A stretch of DNA of 38,126 bases from the NCBI GenBank assembly GCA_902797855.1, contig CADBUI010000004.1, positions 1 through 38,126 of the forward strand. Direction: 5' to 3'. Source of the stretch: an uncultured Erysipelotrichaceae bacterium. GTDB lineage: Bacteria > Bacillota_I > Bacilli_A > RFN20 > CAG-826. The stretch's first letter is position 1, and every line of letters starts with the position of its first letter. The translations under genes were made by a program, and so were the position numbers. Below, piece after piece: positions 15,479 to 24,241 of this stretch. The notes under the pieces were generated by a model that saw nothing but the letters and a program-made list of their open reading frames with translations, did no database searches and was not told the DNA's origin.

Positions 15479-15781
15479 TTACTCTTTATCTTTACTTTCA
15501 ATATCGATAGCTTCTTCGTTTGGCTTTTGTTCCTTGTTTTCTTCTTTCTTTTCAGAATGAACTGTATCAGAAGCGGCCTTGCCTAATGATTTACCTGCAT
15601 CTCCGAAGCCCTTACCAGTTTTTGACCAAGCATTTCTAAGTGTGCTTTTACCATTTTCATCAACTTCATTCGTCTCTTTACCTACAACAACTTTAGCAGT
15701 TGTAGCGATGGCTTTTCCGAAGTTTTTAAAGGCTCCGCCAGTATTTTTACCGAAGTTTTTCCAACTTTCCTTTTTTGACAT
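15479..15781 (-). CDS. Small repetitive Gly/Lys-rich protein, 100 residues
   Basis: The ATG at 15781 is preceded by AAAGGGGA. An upstream in-frame TTG would only translate the ribosome site, so the shorter form is chosen. The protein holds two imperfect copies of an amphipathic unit, SWKNFGKNTGGAFKNFGK (5-22) and AWSKTGKGFGDAGKSLGK (about 51-68). Each is followed by a helix-breaking stretch and then a very acidic/basic C-terminal tail rich in Glu and Lys. It has no signal or membrane helix. The pattern recalls small stress or surface-coating proteins (YtxH or LEA-like), but no family is assigned. A TATAAT on the minus strand (15809-15804) lies about 23 bases before the start. Confidence 0.7.
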   Translation of the reverse strand: MSKKESWKNFGKNTGGAFKNFGKAIATTAKVVVGKETNEVDENGKSTLRNAWSKTGKGFGDAGKSLGKAASDTVHSEKKEENKEQKPNEEAIDIESKDKE

Positions 15782-15865
15782 AATTATTCCCCTTTTCAAA
15801 TAAATTATACATACGCGAAGACTAATCGCGAATTGTTTTTCTTTTTTTATTTATCGTAGAAACGA

Positions 15866-15871
15866 TATAAT
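15866..15871 (+). promoter_or_regulatory. -10 box of leaderless gene at 15880
   Basis: A perfect TATAAT lies 8 bases before the ATG, with no ribosome site between. The -35 region is a T-run and not convincing. Confidence 0.6.
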
Positions 15872-15879
15872 AATTTCAT

Positions 15880-17802
15880 ATGACTGGTCGACGAATTTTA
15901 TTCACTAACTGGTTAATCTATATCTTTCTAGCTCTCATCATGTATTTTTGGGAGAATGTTGCGATATTAGATTTTTCTAATCCTTTTCGTCCTTTTACTC
16001 TTTCTGAAATAATTTTGTTTTTCTTAGGACTAGTCTTGGTCACAACGATATATTTATTTATCGAAAAGAAACGAAATCATTTTAAACCTAACTATGTTAT
16101 TTTGTTTCTTTGTGTCGGAATATTTATCTATTCACTAATTGTTATATTAGTCACTCCAAGTGTTAAAACATTTGATTTTGCAGATAGATTTAATCCTGAA
16201 ATTATCTATCATGGAGTGTTCTTAGTTACCGCCGAAAAGAAGACATATTATATTTTCTTTGCATTTTTATCACTTTTAGTTTGTTATTTAACGTTAGATT
16301 TATTCCCGAAGAAAATTGCATTTTTAAAAGTTTTTGATATTGGTTTTTATCTCGCAGCGACCGTTACACTAGTGTGCATGATCTTTAGTTATATTGTCGA
16401 ATGGGATCAATATGTGACGATTATCACTAACTTTAATCAAGGCATTATTAAAGAATATATCTATAGTGTTAAGTCGTTTTTCAATAATAGAAGCAACTAT
16501 TCAATGCTTCTTTTATTCATGATTTTCTATTGTTTACTAGTTCACTATTCTCATCAAAAGTGGTGGTGGCTATATGTTATTGCAGCTTTTATATTTGTCA
16601 ATCTATGTTTCACAACTTCAAAAACAAATATTCCATTAGGATTCTTCCTAATTATCGGATATTTACTCGCTAGATTCATTATTACTTTCAAAGGACATAA
16701 GAAGAGAAATATCATCGCAGCAAGTTCGATAACTTTATTCTTAATTGCTTGTGTGGTGACCTTTGTCATTTTATATAACTGTTCTCCAATCAGCGAAAAC
16801 TTACATAAGTCTATGGAGGAATTATTTAAAGTTAGTAAAGGCACTGTCGAAAGTAGACAATTCATCTGGAAGGCATGCGTTGATATTTTAAATAATTCAA
16901 ACTGGCTACTTGGTGCAGGATTTGGTTTGTTTAATGATTTACTTAGAGAATATATGGCGTTTAATAACTATGACTCTCCAACCAATATGCCTCATAACTA
17001 TTTCTTACAAGTGCTTGGTGAAGGTGGAGTTATCTATCTTGCCTTTATTATCTTTACTTTAGTGCTTCTAATCATATTCATGGTGAAGATCGCTAAAAAG
17101 CATACCTCATTAGTGGTTTTAGAATCTTTATTCCTCGTGACATTTATTGTTCATGGATTACTTGAGGCGAATGGACCTATCGCCCATTCACTTCCAAGTG
17201 TTGAAGGTGTCTTCTATACATATTTATTATATGTTCCTATTTTCTCCATTTATTATCATGAGTCCCATCCAGAAGATAATTTAGAACTCAAAAAAGAAGC
17301 TTCTAAATTTGGTAAACTTCGTAACAAGTATTTATCTAATCCATATAGCATCTCAAATGCTTTATATTATGTTTCCACTTTCCTACTCATCTTTATGATT
17401 GGACCAGTAATGGGATCACTAGGAAAGAATGTTCCGATGCTTTTACTTATTGGAGTAATTACATTAAGCATTCTTTATTTAATTCTTCCTTACATCATTC
17501 ACCGTATCTATCATATGGACACAGGTGTTGATAAAGAGTATCTATCTATTGGTAGATATATCTATAAAGTAATGCTTCCATTCCTTATTAATCTAGTTAT
17601 AGGAATTGCTCTAGCAAGAATTTATATCTCCTTAATGGGTGGAGGATTTGGAGTCGTTATCTTTATGGGATTTGTGAACCTATCAATCTATGTTGGTTCA
17701 TTTGTCTTTATTCCTAGATTTAAAGAAAACGCTGAACTAGTCAACGTCTTCTTAGCAAATCTAAATAATCGAACCTTATCAATTTATGATAAGTTCATCT
17801 AA
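15880..17802 (+). CDS. O-antigen ligase/polymerase-like membrane protein (Wzy_C)
   Basis: The 640-residue polytopic protein has about 10 helices up to residue 460. The Wzy_C-type core reads SRQFIWKACVDIL, then LGAGFGLFND and MPHNYFLQVLGEGGVIYL, the typical large-loop R...W and HN-Y-L...E-x-G pattern. This family joins or polymerises glycan chains at the membrane. A C-terminal extension of about 170 residues adds four or more helices after YYHESHPEDN, so the protein is longer than the usual 400-450. No glycosyltransferase, flippase or chain-length gene is near. It ends exactly where the convergent channel gene begins its stop codon, with no gap and no visible terminator. Confidence 0.8.
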   Translation: MTGRRILFTNWLIYIFLALIMYFWENVAILDFSNPFRPFTLSEIILFFLGLVLVTTIYLFIEKKRNHFKPNYVILFLCVGIFIYSLIVILVTPSVKTFDFADRFNPEIIYHGVFLVTAEKKTYYIFFAFLSLLVCYLTLDLFPKKIAFLKVFDIGFYLAATVTLVCMIFSYIVEWDQYVTIITNFNQGIIKEYIYSVKSFFNNRSNYSMLLLFMIFYCLLVHYSHQKWWWLYVIAAFIFVNLCFTTSKTNIPLGFFLIIGYLLARFIITFKGHKKRNIIAASSITLFLIACVVTFVILYNCSPISENLHKSMEELFKVSKGTVESRQFIWKACVDILNNSNWLLGAGFGLFNDLLREYMAFNNYDSPTNMPHNYFLQVLGEGGVIYLAFIIFTLVLLIIFMVKIAKKHTSLVVLESLFLVTFIVHGLLEANGPIAHSLPSVEGVFYTYLLYVPIFSIYYHESHPEDNLELKKEASKFGKLRNKYLSNPYSISNALYYVSTFLLIFMIGPVMGSLGKNVPMLLLIGVITLSILYLILPYIIHRIYHMDTGVDKEYLSIGRYIYKVMLPFLINLVIGIALARIYISLMGGGFGVVIFMGFVNLSIYVGSFVFIPRFKENAELVNVFLANLNNRTLSIYDKFI

Positions 17803-19755
17803 TTAATAATATCTAACAATAATCAACTTACTGTCTTTATCGATGGTAAGTTTTTGTTTTTTAGAGAATTTATCACTAAATAAGGAGATATCACTTTCTT
17901 CAACAAGCTCTCCGATAGTGGTTTCGTTTAGCGTTAATGCGTTAGTGACACTACTTAGGAGTTTAGAGGTTGCACCAACAACATTTCCAACTGTGTTTTT
18001 CGCAAGATCCATAACATCCTTCTTCTCTTTTTCTCCGATAATACCAATTGGTAAAATAGCGTGTTTACTTGAAACATATGCTGAATAGACAAATTCACCT
18101 TTAGAGTTAAATTCCATTTTTTCTTTAAAGGAGAATAATTCATCCGCTCTTCTAACTTCAAAACTCATCTCAACGTCACTCTTACTTGATAAGAAGTTAT
18201 GGTAGAAGATTTGTCCTTCTTCGTTAGACATTAGTTGAACTAAATAAAGCGCGACTAACTGATTAGAAATGATGATATTAGAAACATTTAGACATTGAAG
18301 TGATGATCTATTAAATGGGTTTCTAATTTCAGTGGAGATTTCTAAGTCAGATGGAATATCTTTACTGGCTTTAAGTTTTAAAACTGAGATAAAGACATTG
18401 TTATCGATATTATTACCCACCGCGTATTCATCAGATAAAACAAGGACTTTCTTGTTGTTTTTACATTCTTTTATATCTTTGATAATTTGATCGAGTGAAT
18501 CATTAAAATCATAATTTTTTACAACAATTTTATTTTCGTTATTTAAATTATGTGTGCCTATTTGTCTTAAGACATTTTCAGATTTTGAATTTTTCCCAAT
18601 GATAAATAAGGTGAATGATTCATCATTAAGATTTTCTTTATAGGTGAGTTTATTTTCATATTTAACTTTCGATAATCTTTTTATAGTCTTTGAATATGAA
18701 CTCGCTAAGACATATAAATCATTTTTATTATTCTCTCCTGGATAGGCTTTAACTGGTATCGCGTTAGCGTATCTACCAAGAGCGTCGCTTACATCATATT
18801 TTGATTTTACTTTGTAAAAGCTACCATTTTTATAGGTGAGAAGATTATAGTAGATATTAACAATTTCGCTATCAATCGCACTTCTAGCAAGTAAGTTTCC
18901 AATAATTGCATCTCTAGAGAAGAAATATATTGGTGAATTCTTTAAATCTGGGCTAGCGGAGACGAGTGATTTAATATTGTTCATTACCTTCTCGTTTTCA
19001 CTTTCAATAATGACGTTAACGTCTTTAGTGATAGAAACAATATTCATCAGAAGTTTAAGTGCTCTAACATCGTTAGTCGCGTTAACTTCTTTATAGTCGG
19101 TATCATAATCCACTAAGATAGCGACACTTTTAGCTTTGTTAATGCTTATTTCTTTTAAACACTTGCGACTTGATGGATTACCTTGCTTAACAAAGACGGT
19201 TAATCCTTTTCTTTCAGTACCTGTTTCTAAAAAGAGGTTATCAATTTCTTCATTAATTTCATCACGAGATTTTTCTGAAAGAACAACAACAACTTTTCTA
19301 CCTTCTTTAAAAGAGAATTCTCTAAGGAGATTAGCCCCTTCAGGAGACCAGTTTAAGATAACATAATGATTCTTTAGTTTAAGTCTACCAACATTATGGA
19401 CTCTTCTATCAAACATTGATTGAAGAAGTGAAGTCGCAAATCCAACAAGTGCGCCTGTAAAGGTAACCATTTGAATAACAACTAAAATAATTTTGATAAC
19501 AACAACAGCGTTAGGAGCTTGATCATAGATACCTCCAGAGTTCATTGTGAACACTGTGCAATATTGAAGGTTCTTTAAATAAAAGTCCCAATTAAAGGTA
19601 AGTGAAGGATCATTATTCACAAAAATTAAAGTGATCGCTAAAGCAGCTAAAGCAATAACGATTAGGTTCCAAATAATTAGAATATTAAATATTACTATGT
19701 AAGGATGAGAATAATAGAATAATCTAAAGCGATTTGTTTGTTGTTTTTTACTCAT
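17803..19755 (-). CDS. CASTOR/POLLUX-like ion channel with RCK domains
   Basis: The ATG at 19755 is chosen because AGGAGA (19763-19768) lies 7 bases upstream. This gives 650 residues; an earlier TTG would translate through the ribosome site. Two membrane helices (about 19-45 and 82-112) flank a pore-like region around QYCTVFTMNSGG (64-75). Beyond these lies a large cytoplasmic part with tandem RCK/TrkA-N-like Rossmann folds, the first opening KNHYVILNWSPEGANLLREF (128-147), the signature of the CASTOR/POLLUX/SYM8 channel group. Plant members are nuclear-envelope cation channels, and bacterial homologues are likely gated cation channels in the membrane. The exact ion and gating ligand are unknown. 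Confidence 0.8.
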   Translation of the reverse strand: MSKKQQTNRFRLFYYSHPYIVIFNILIIWNLIVIALAALAITLIFVNNDPSLTFNWDFYLKNLQYCTVFTMNSGGIYDQAPNAVVVIKIILVVIQMVTFTGALVGFATSLLQSMFDRRVHNVGRLKLKNHYVILNWSPEGANLLREFSFKEGRKVVVVLSEKSRDEINEEIDNLFLETGTERKGLTVFVKQGNPSSRKCLKEISINKAKSVAILVDYDTDYKEVNATNDVRALKLLMNIVSITKDVNVIIESENEKVMNNIKSLVSASPDLKNSPIYFFSRDAIIGNLLARSAIDSEIVNIYYNLLTYKNGSFYKVKSKYDVSDALGRYANAIPVKAYPGENNKNDLYVLASSYSKTIKRLSKVKYENKLTYKENLNDESFTLFIIGKNSKSENVLRQIGTHNLNNENKIVVKNYDFNDSLDQIIKDIKECKNNKKVLVLSDEYAVGNNIDNNVFISVLKLKASKDIPSDLEISTEIRNPFNRSSLQCLNVSNIIISNQLVALYLVQLMSNEEGQIFYHNFLSSKSDVEMSFEVRRADELFSFKEKMEFNSKGEFVYSAYVSSKHAILPIGIIGEKEKKDVMDLAKNTVGNVVGATSKLLSSVTNALTLNETTIGELVEESDISLFSDKFSKKQKLTIDKDSKLIIVRYY

Positions 19756-19819
19756 ATGATAATCTCCTAGAAACAAAATAATTATAATTCTGTTTCTAAG
19801 TCAATTTCTAGTTTAGTGT

Positions 19820-19825
19820 TATAAT
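19820..19825 (+). promoter_or_regulatory. -10 box of leaderless ASCH gene
   Basis: A perfect TATAAT lies 9 bases before the ATG at 19835. There is no ribosome-binding site in the intervening ATCTACATT. Confidence 0.6.
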
Positions 19826-19834
19826 ATCTACATT

Positions 19835-20173
19835 ATGTTACACGTTTTAAATCTTCATCCAGAACCATTTAAGGCTATTAAAAGTGGCCTAAAAGATATT
19901 GAAATGCGCTTATATGATGAACGTAGAAGAGACATTAAAATTGATGACGAAATTGAATTTGTCTCTAGAGAAAATGGAGAGAAATTACATGCAAGAGTAA
20001 TCGCTCTTCACTTGTTCCCTTCATTTAATGAACTATATAAGGCTTTTCCAAAATCTAGACTAGGATATAAGGAAGACGAAATCGCTAATCCAGATGATAT
20101 GGGGAAATATTATTCCCTAGAAGCTAGAGAAAAATATGGAGTAGTGGGGATTGAAATTAAATTAATTAAATAA
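19835..20173 (+). CDS. ASCH-domain protein
   Basis: The 112-residue protein is a single ASCH (PUA-like beta-barrel) domain. The N-terminal LHPEPFKAIKSGLKDIEMRL contains the family motif G-x-K-x-x-E-x-R, and PSFNELYKAF and MGKYYSLEAREKYGVVGI complete the pattern seen in the small bacterial subgroup. ASCH proteins bind RNA or modified nucleosides, and one relative (YqfB) is an N4-acetylcytidine amidohydrolase. In this gene the conserved Lys/Glu pair is present, so either RNA binding or nucleoside hydrolysis is possible. It is a single-gene unit, leaderless, closed by a strong terminator. Confidence 0.85.
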   Translation: MLHVLNLHPEPFKAIKSGLKDIEMRLYDERRRDIKIDDEIEFVSRENGEKLHARVIALHLFPSFNELYKAFPKSRLGYKEDEIANPDDMGKYYSLEAREKYGVVGIEIKLIK

Positions 20174-20213
20174 AAAAGTGAGGTGATTGTAACCTCACTT
20201 TTCACTACGTGAA
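20174..20213. terminator. Bidirectional terminator with second small hairpin
   Basis: AAAAGTGAGGT (20174-20184) pairs perfectly with ACCTCACTTTT (20192-20202). A small adjacent hairpin, TTCAC/GTGAA (20201-20213), abuts the aldolase stop codon. It serves the ASCH and aldolase genes, which converge here. Confidence 0.85.
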
Positions 20214-20216
20214 ATA

Positions 20217-21188
20217 TTATTTCTTATCTTGTGAACCAAGCACATCAATAATTTTGTGTTTAACAAGTTCACGGCAGTTATTCCTAGCATCAGTCATGTA
20301 TTGACGTGGGTCGAAATGATCTGGGTGATCAACCATGTGTTTTCTAACACCTGCGGTGACCGCTAAACGAAGGTCACTATCGATGTTGATTTTGCAAACT
20401 GCCATAGAAGCAGCTTTTCTAAGTTGATCTTCTGGGATACCAACTGCATCTGGCATCTTGCCACCATTTTCGTTGATGATTTTGACGAATTCTTGAGTGA
20501 CACTACTAGCACCATGAAGAACGATTGGGAATCCTGGGAGACGTTTGCTAACTTCTTCAAGAATATCGAATCTTAATGGTGGAGGTACTAAGACACCATC
20601 TTTATTTCTAGTGCATTGTTCTGGTCTAAATTTATATGCACCATGGGAAGTTCCGATTGCGATAGCTAAGCTATCAACACCTGTACGTTTGACGAATTCT
20701 TCGACTTGGTCTGGATTTGTGTAACTTGATTTACCAAATTCGACTTTAACATCATCTTCAACGCCAGCAAGAGTACCAAGTTCAGCTTCAACTGTAACGT
20801 ATGGTTTATGAGCGTGAGCGTATTCAACGACTTTTTTGGTAATTGCGATATTTTCTTCGAAAGGTTTGCTACTTGCATCGATCATAACAGAAGTAAATCC
20901 GTTATCGATACAATCTTTACAAATTTCGAAATCTGCACCATGGTCAAGGTGAAGAACTACTGGGATATCTGTATCTTCAACAGCAGCTTCAACTAGCTTT
21001 TTAAGATAAACTGGTTTTGCATATTTTCTTGCACCAGCACTAACTTGAAGAATAACTGGTGAATTAAGTTCGTTGGCAGCTTCGGTGATAGCTTGGACAA
21101 CTTCCATGTTATTAACATTGAAGGCTCCGATAGCGTATCCGCCTTTATAAGCCTTTTCGAACATTTCTTTTGAATTAACTAATGGCAT
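20217..21188 (-). CDS. fba: Fructose-bisphosphate aldolase, class II
   Basis: This enzyme splits fructose-1,6-bisphosphate to glyceraldehyde-3-phosphate and dihydroxyacetone phosphate in glycolysis, and runs in reverse in gluconeogenesis. The 323-residue cytoplasmic enzyme shows the class II landmarks: HLDHG (80-84, catalytic Asp82 and Zn-ligand His83), EAELG (134-138), SHGAYK with Zn-ligand His182, VLHGASSV with Zn-ligand His224, and KINIDSDLR for phosphate binding. Codons are more biased than in neighbours, as expected for a highly expressed gene. The ATG is preceded by AAAGGAAAA. A promoter of TTGAAT/TAAAGT type is plausible upstream. The gene is a single transcript, divergent from the HAD gene at 21328. 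Confidence 0.95.
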   Translation of the reverse strand: MPLVNSKEMFEKAYKGGYAIGAFNVNNMEVVQAITEAANELNSPVILQVSAGARKYAKPVYLKKLVEAAVEDTDIPVVLHLDHGADFEICKDCIDNGFTSVMIDASSKPFEENIAITKKVVEYAHAHKPYVTVEAELGTLAGVEDDVKVEFGKSSYTNPDQVEEFVKRTGVDSLAIAIGTSHGAYKFRPEQCTRNKDGVLVPPPLRFDILEEVSKRLPGFPIVLHGASSVTQEFVKIINENGGKMPDAVGIPEDQLRKAASMAVCKINIDSDLRLAVTAGVRKHMVDHPDHFDPRQYMTDARNNCRELVKHKIIDVLGSQDKK

Positions 21189-21312
21189 TTTAATTTTTCC
21201 TTTCAGTTTTTTACCTTATTAACTTTACACTTTGAAACAGTATTATTCAATTTTTTTATTAAAAAATCGTATAAAAGTTTTCTTTTTGTGTTATTTAGAC
21301 CTATCTCAATGA

Positions 21313-21318
21313 TACAAT
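21313..21318 (+). promoter_or_regulatory. -10 box of leaderless HAD gene
   Basis: TACAAT lies 9 bases before the ATG at 21328. TTATTT (21291-21296), 16 bases further upstream, is a poor -35. There is no ribosome site before the ATG. Confidence 0.5.
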
Positions 21319-21327
21319 TTAGACGTT

Positions 21328-22095
21328 ATGGAAAAGAAATTTAAAAAGATTAAGTATATTATCGTTGATTTAGACGATACCCTTTTAAGAAAAGATAGAA
21401 CTATCTCTAATGAGGCTTTAGAAATCTATAAAAAAGCACAAGAAAAAGGCTATAAGATCGTTTTTAATACATCTCGTAGTAAACAAAACTCTCAAAAATA
21501 TTCTGATATGGTTCACGCTGACTATGGAATATACTCAGGTGGATGCCAAGTAGTGGATAAAGATGGAAAAGAACTATTCGCTATCACAATCCCTGCTGAA
21601 AAAGTTAATGATATTGTTCTTAAACTTTTAAAAGTTTGTGAAAAAGTATCCGTGCAAACTAAAGAGCATTTCTATGCTAGTGATGCTGAATATAAAGCCC
21701 AAAATGCAATTCACTATGATTTCTCAAAAGGTTTCCATGAAGATGCATTTAAAGTTATGTGTTATTCAATGGACCATGACTTAATTGAAAAGATCGCTAA
21801 TGAAAACGGATTAGAATTCCAAAACTATCTTAATGGTGGATGGCATAGATTATCTATTAAAGGCGCTAATAAATGGAATGGAATCCTTCGTTTCCTTGAA
21901 GTTGTTCATGGTTCAAAGGAAGAATGCATGACTTTTGGTGATGACTTCGGTGACATGGAAATGATTGAAAAAGCCGGTATTGGAGTAGCAATGAAAAATT
22001 CTCAAAAAGAAGTTCTTGAAATTGCTCCATATATTACAAAATCAAATGATGAAGATGGTGTTGCTTATTTTATAGCAACAAATCTCTTAAAATAG
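21328..22095 (+). CDS. HAD-superfamily Cof-type phosphatase
   Basis: The 255-residue protein opens with the HAD motif I sequence DLDDTLL, with nucleophile Asp14 and acid Asp16. Motif II lies in FNTSRS, and motifs III/IV in the C-terminal K and GDDFGDMEM. Between them sits the C2-type cap seen in Cof/YidA sugar-phosphate and FMN phosphatases. The typical size is 265-290, so it is slightly short but intact. The substrate cannot be read from the sequence. It has its own leaderless promoter, and a weak terminator follows. Confidence 0.88.
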   Translation: MEKKFKKIKYIIVDLDDTLLRKDRTISNEALEIYKKAQEKGYKIVFNTSRSKQNSQKYSDMVHADYGIYSGGCQVVDKDGKELFAITIPAEKVNDIVLKLLKVCEKVSVQTKEHFYASDAEYKAQNAIHYDFSKGFHEDAFKVMCYSMDHDLIEKIANENGLEFQNYLNGGWHRLSIKGANKWNGILRFLEVVHGSKEECMTFGDDFGDMEMIEKAGIGVAMKNSQKEVLEIAPYITKSNDEDGVAYFIATNLLK

Positions 22096-22135
22096 CGACT
22101 CCACAATTTAGAGAGTTATCTCTACAAAACTTTCT

Positions 22136-22176
22136 TTAAGTGTAGACCATTTACCTCTTGCTCTACTTAATTTTTT
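22136..22176 (+). terminator. Probable terminator overlapping the next promoter
   Basis: TTAAGTGTAGA (22136-22146) pairs with TCTACTTAA (22162-22170), with a 2-base bulge, and is followed by TTTTTT. The -35 of the next promoter (22158-22163) lies inside the hairpin, so termination and initiation overlap physically. Confidence 0.5.
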
Positions 22177-22185
22177 AAGTATAGT
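22158..22185 (+). promoter_or_regulatory. Leaderless promoter of the hemolysin-III operon
   Basis: TTGCTC (22158-22163), a 16-base spacer and TATAGT (22180-22185) precede the ATG at 22195 by 9 bases, with no ribosome site between them. Confidence 0.55.
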
Positions 22186-22194
22186 TTTAGCCAT

Positions 22195-22917
22195 ATGAAG
22201 AAGGAAAAGAAGTCACCAGAAGAACTCGGCTTAGCGAATTATACGCTTGCCCAAGAATTATGGAACGCTATCTCGCATGGACTTGGCGCGCTTTTTGGAT
22301 TATTTGCTTTAATCATTCTTTTAATAAAGGTTGTTAGTGGAGATCACACCGAACCTCTATACGCTTTAAAGATAGTCTCTGCAGTCTTCTATTCATCCTC
22401 AATAATGATTTGTATGTCTATTTCTTGCATATATCATTCATTAGCGAAAAATAGGGGAAAGAAAGTTTTACGTACAATTGATCATGCGATGATTTATCTA
22501 CTTGTCGCAGGTAGTTATGCTCCATTTTGCCTAGTGGCAATGATATCTAAGGGTGCATTACTTTGGAATATTCCTAATACTGAGTGGTCAGGATACTTAA
22601 TCCTTGGTCTATGTTATACATGCATTATTTTAGGAGCAACATTTGCCTCCATTAACTTTAAAAAATATGATGCATTTTCAATGGTTATGTACCTTGTTGG
22701 TGGACTAATGATTTTAGTTAACCCAACTGGAATATATAATGCGTTAGGATTTTACGGATTCTTATTTTTAGCTCTTGGTGGAGTATTTTATGTTATTGGG
22801 TCTATTCTTTATGGAATTGGTAAACATAAATCACTTTGGTGGCACACAGTATTTCATTTTTTCTGTTTGTTTGGTATAGTTAGCATGTTCATATCAATAT
22901 ACTTCTTTGTATATTAG
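22195..22917 (+). CDS. Hemolysin III / TrhA family membrane protein
   Basis: The 240-residue, seven-helix protein has the HlyIII (PF03006) signatures: ELWNAISHG (21-29), CIYHSLA with His81, IDHAMIYLLVAGSYAP (95-110) and a C-terminal WWHTVFHFF. The conserved His/Asp set is thought to bind a metal, as in the related adiponectin-receptor/PAQR hydrolases. E. coli TrhA is linked to membrane fluidity; the hemolysin label is historical. It heads an operon: uridine kinase follows after 12 bases and a phosphatase after that. The linkage of the three appears positional more than functional. Confidence 0.88.
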   Translation: MKKEKKSPEELGLANYTLAQELWNAISHGLGALFGLFALIILLIKVVSGDHTEPLYALKIVSAVFYSSSIMICMSISCIYHSLAKNRGKKVLRTIDHAMIYLLVAGSYAPFCLVAMISKGALLWNIPNTEWSGYLILGLCYTCIILGATFASINFKKYDAFSMVMYLVGGLMILVNPTGIYNALGFYGFLFLALGGVFYVIGSILYGIGKHKSLWWHTVFHFFCLFGIVSMFISIYFFVY

Positions 22918-22929
22918 AAAAGAGGAATT

Positions 22930-23544
22930 ATGCCATATATTGTCTTAATGTGTGGTCCTAGCTGTGCTGGAAAAACATATCTTGCAAATTATATTCATTA
23001 TTTAAATCCTAAGAAAGTGACCTTGATTGGTTTTGATGCTTATTGTGTCGACTATGGTCATCTTTCACCTGAAGAAATAAAACAAGTTAATTATGATTGT
23101 CCAGATGCTTATGATGGTCATCTACTTGCAAAACATGTTAGAGAACTTAAAAAAGGAAACGCGATTGATAGACCAATATATGAATTTTCCACTCATCATC
23201 GTAAAGAAGAAACCGTTAGAGTCGAACCAAATGATGTGATTATTGTTGAAGGTATTATGACTTTCCAATATCCAGAACTCGTTAAAATGGCGGACCTAAA
23301 AGTCTTCGTGGATGCAGATGAACACGTTCGTTTTAATCGTAGATTTGACCGCGACCAAAAAGAAAGAGGTCGTTCCCCAGAATCAATTATTTATCAATTT
23401 AATCACACTGTTATTCCAATGCAGAAAATCTACATTGACCCAATGAAGAATATCGCTGATATTATTATTGAAAATAATTCTAATAATGGTCCTCTTCCAA
23501 TGGCGAAAAAGCTCGTAGACGCTTTAAAAGATTATTTAAAATAA
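22930..23544 (+). CDS. udk: Uridine kinase-like P-loop kinase
   Basis: The 204-residue cytoplasmic enzyme has a P-loop GPSCAGKT (9-16) and FDAY after the second strand. NYDCPDAYDGHLL is the pyrimidine-nucleoside signature of uridine kinases (N-x-D-x-P-x-A-x-D). A lid follows with RFDRDQKERGRS. The family phosphorylates uridine and cytidine with ATP for salvage. The first Gly of the usual GGSGSGKT is replaced by GPSCAGKT, which remains a valid Walker A. An AGAGGA ribosome site lies just before the ATG. It is the second gene of the operon, and the following phosphatase starts one base after its stop. Confidence 0.88.
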   Translation: MPYIVLMCGPSCAGKTYLANYIHYLNPKKVTLIGFDAYCVDYGHLSPEEIKQVNYDCPDAYDGHLLAKHVRELKKGNAIDRPIYEFSTHHRKEETVRVEPNDVIIVEGIMTFQYPELVKMADLKVFVDADEHVRFNRRFDRDQKERGRSPESIIYQFNHTVIPMQKIYIDPMKNIADIIIENNSNNGPLPMAKKLVDALKDYLK

Positions 23545-23545
23545 A

Positions 23546-24202
23546 ATGAAATATAACGCCATTTTATTTGATTTAGATGGGACTCTTCTTGAGTCTTTAG
23601 AAGATATTAAAAACGCTGTTAATAAATCACTTGAAGAATGTGGTTATTCTTTAAGATACGATTATGAAGGCGCTAAAAAACTAATAGGTAATGGCGTATT
23701 CGTGCTAATTGATAGAGCAGTAGCCCCTTTAAATTTATCAAAAAAAGAGCATGATAAATTTCAAGAAGCAATGCTTAAAAATTACAAACTTGAACAAGGT
23801 AGATGCACTAAGCCGTTCCCTAATGAAAAAGAAGCATTAACTAAATTAAAAGAACTTGGTTATAAACTTTTTGTTGTGACTAATAAGCCACAGTTTTTAA
23901 TGGAAGAAATTCTATCTAAAACATATGGAAAAGATTTCTTTACTGAAGCAGTTGGACAAAGTAAATCTTCTTTACCTAAACCAAATCCTAAATCAATTAA
24001 TGACTTAGTAGTGAAACATAACCTAGATAAATCAAAAATCATTTATGTTGGAGATTCTAGTGTTGATTTAGAAACCGCTAATAATGCTGGAATCGACTCA
24101 GTTTTAGTGACATTTGGCTATGATGAATATACACCTGAGCTAAAAGCAAAAGCCACATATGTCGTTAGTTCTATCGACGAATTTTTAAACCTTTTTGAGT
24201 AA
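23546..24202 (+). CDS. HAD-superfamily phosphatase, phosphoglycolate phosphatase-like
   Basis: The 218-residue protein carries DLDGTLLES (9-17, nucleophile Asp9 and Asp11), VVTNKPQ as motif II, KPNPK as motif III and GDSSVDLETANNAG as motif IV, with a small helical C1 cap between motifs I and II. This is the Gph/PpaX subgroup, which removes phosphate from 2-phosphoglycolate or pyrophosphate. The gene starts one base after the kinase stop codon and has no ribosome site of its own, so it probably depends on translational coupling. It ends the operon at about 24202. The true substrate is not evident. Confidence 0.88.
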   Translation: MKYNAILFDLDGTLLESLEDIKNAVNKSLEECGYSLRYDYEGAKKLIGNGVFVLIDRAVAPLNLSKKEHDKFQEAMLKNYKLEQGRCTKPFPNEKEALTKLKELGYKLFVVTNKPQFLMEEILSKTYGKDFFTEAVGQSKSSLPKPNPKSINDLVVKHNLDKSKIIYVGDSSVDLETANNAGIDSVLVTFGYDEYTPELKAKATYVVSSIDEFLNLFE

Positions 24203-24241
24203 TTTAATAAATATAGAAATTTAAAATTTTTATTTTTATTA

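Noticed and set aside
24203-24241. Terminator-like AAATTT/AAATTTTT repeats before the addB-like gene
   Set aside because: The stem consists only of A-T pairs and would be unstable; this is expected by chance in such AT-rich DNA.
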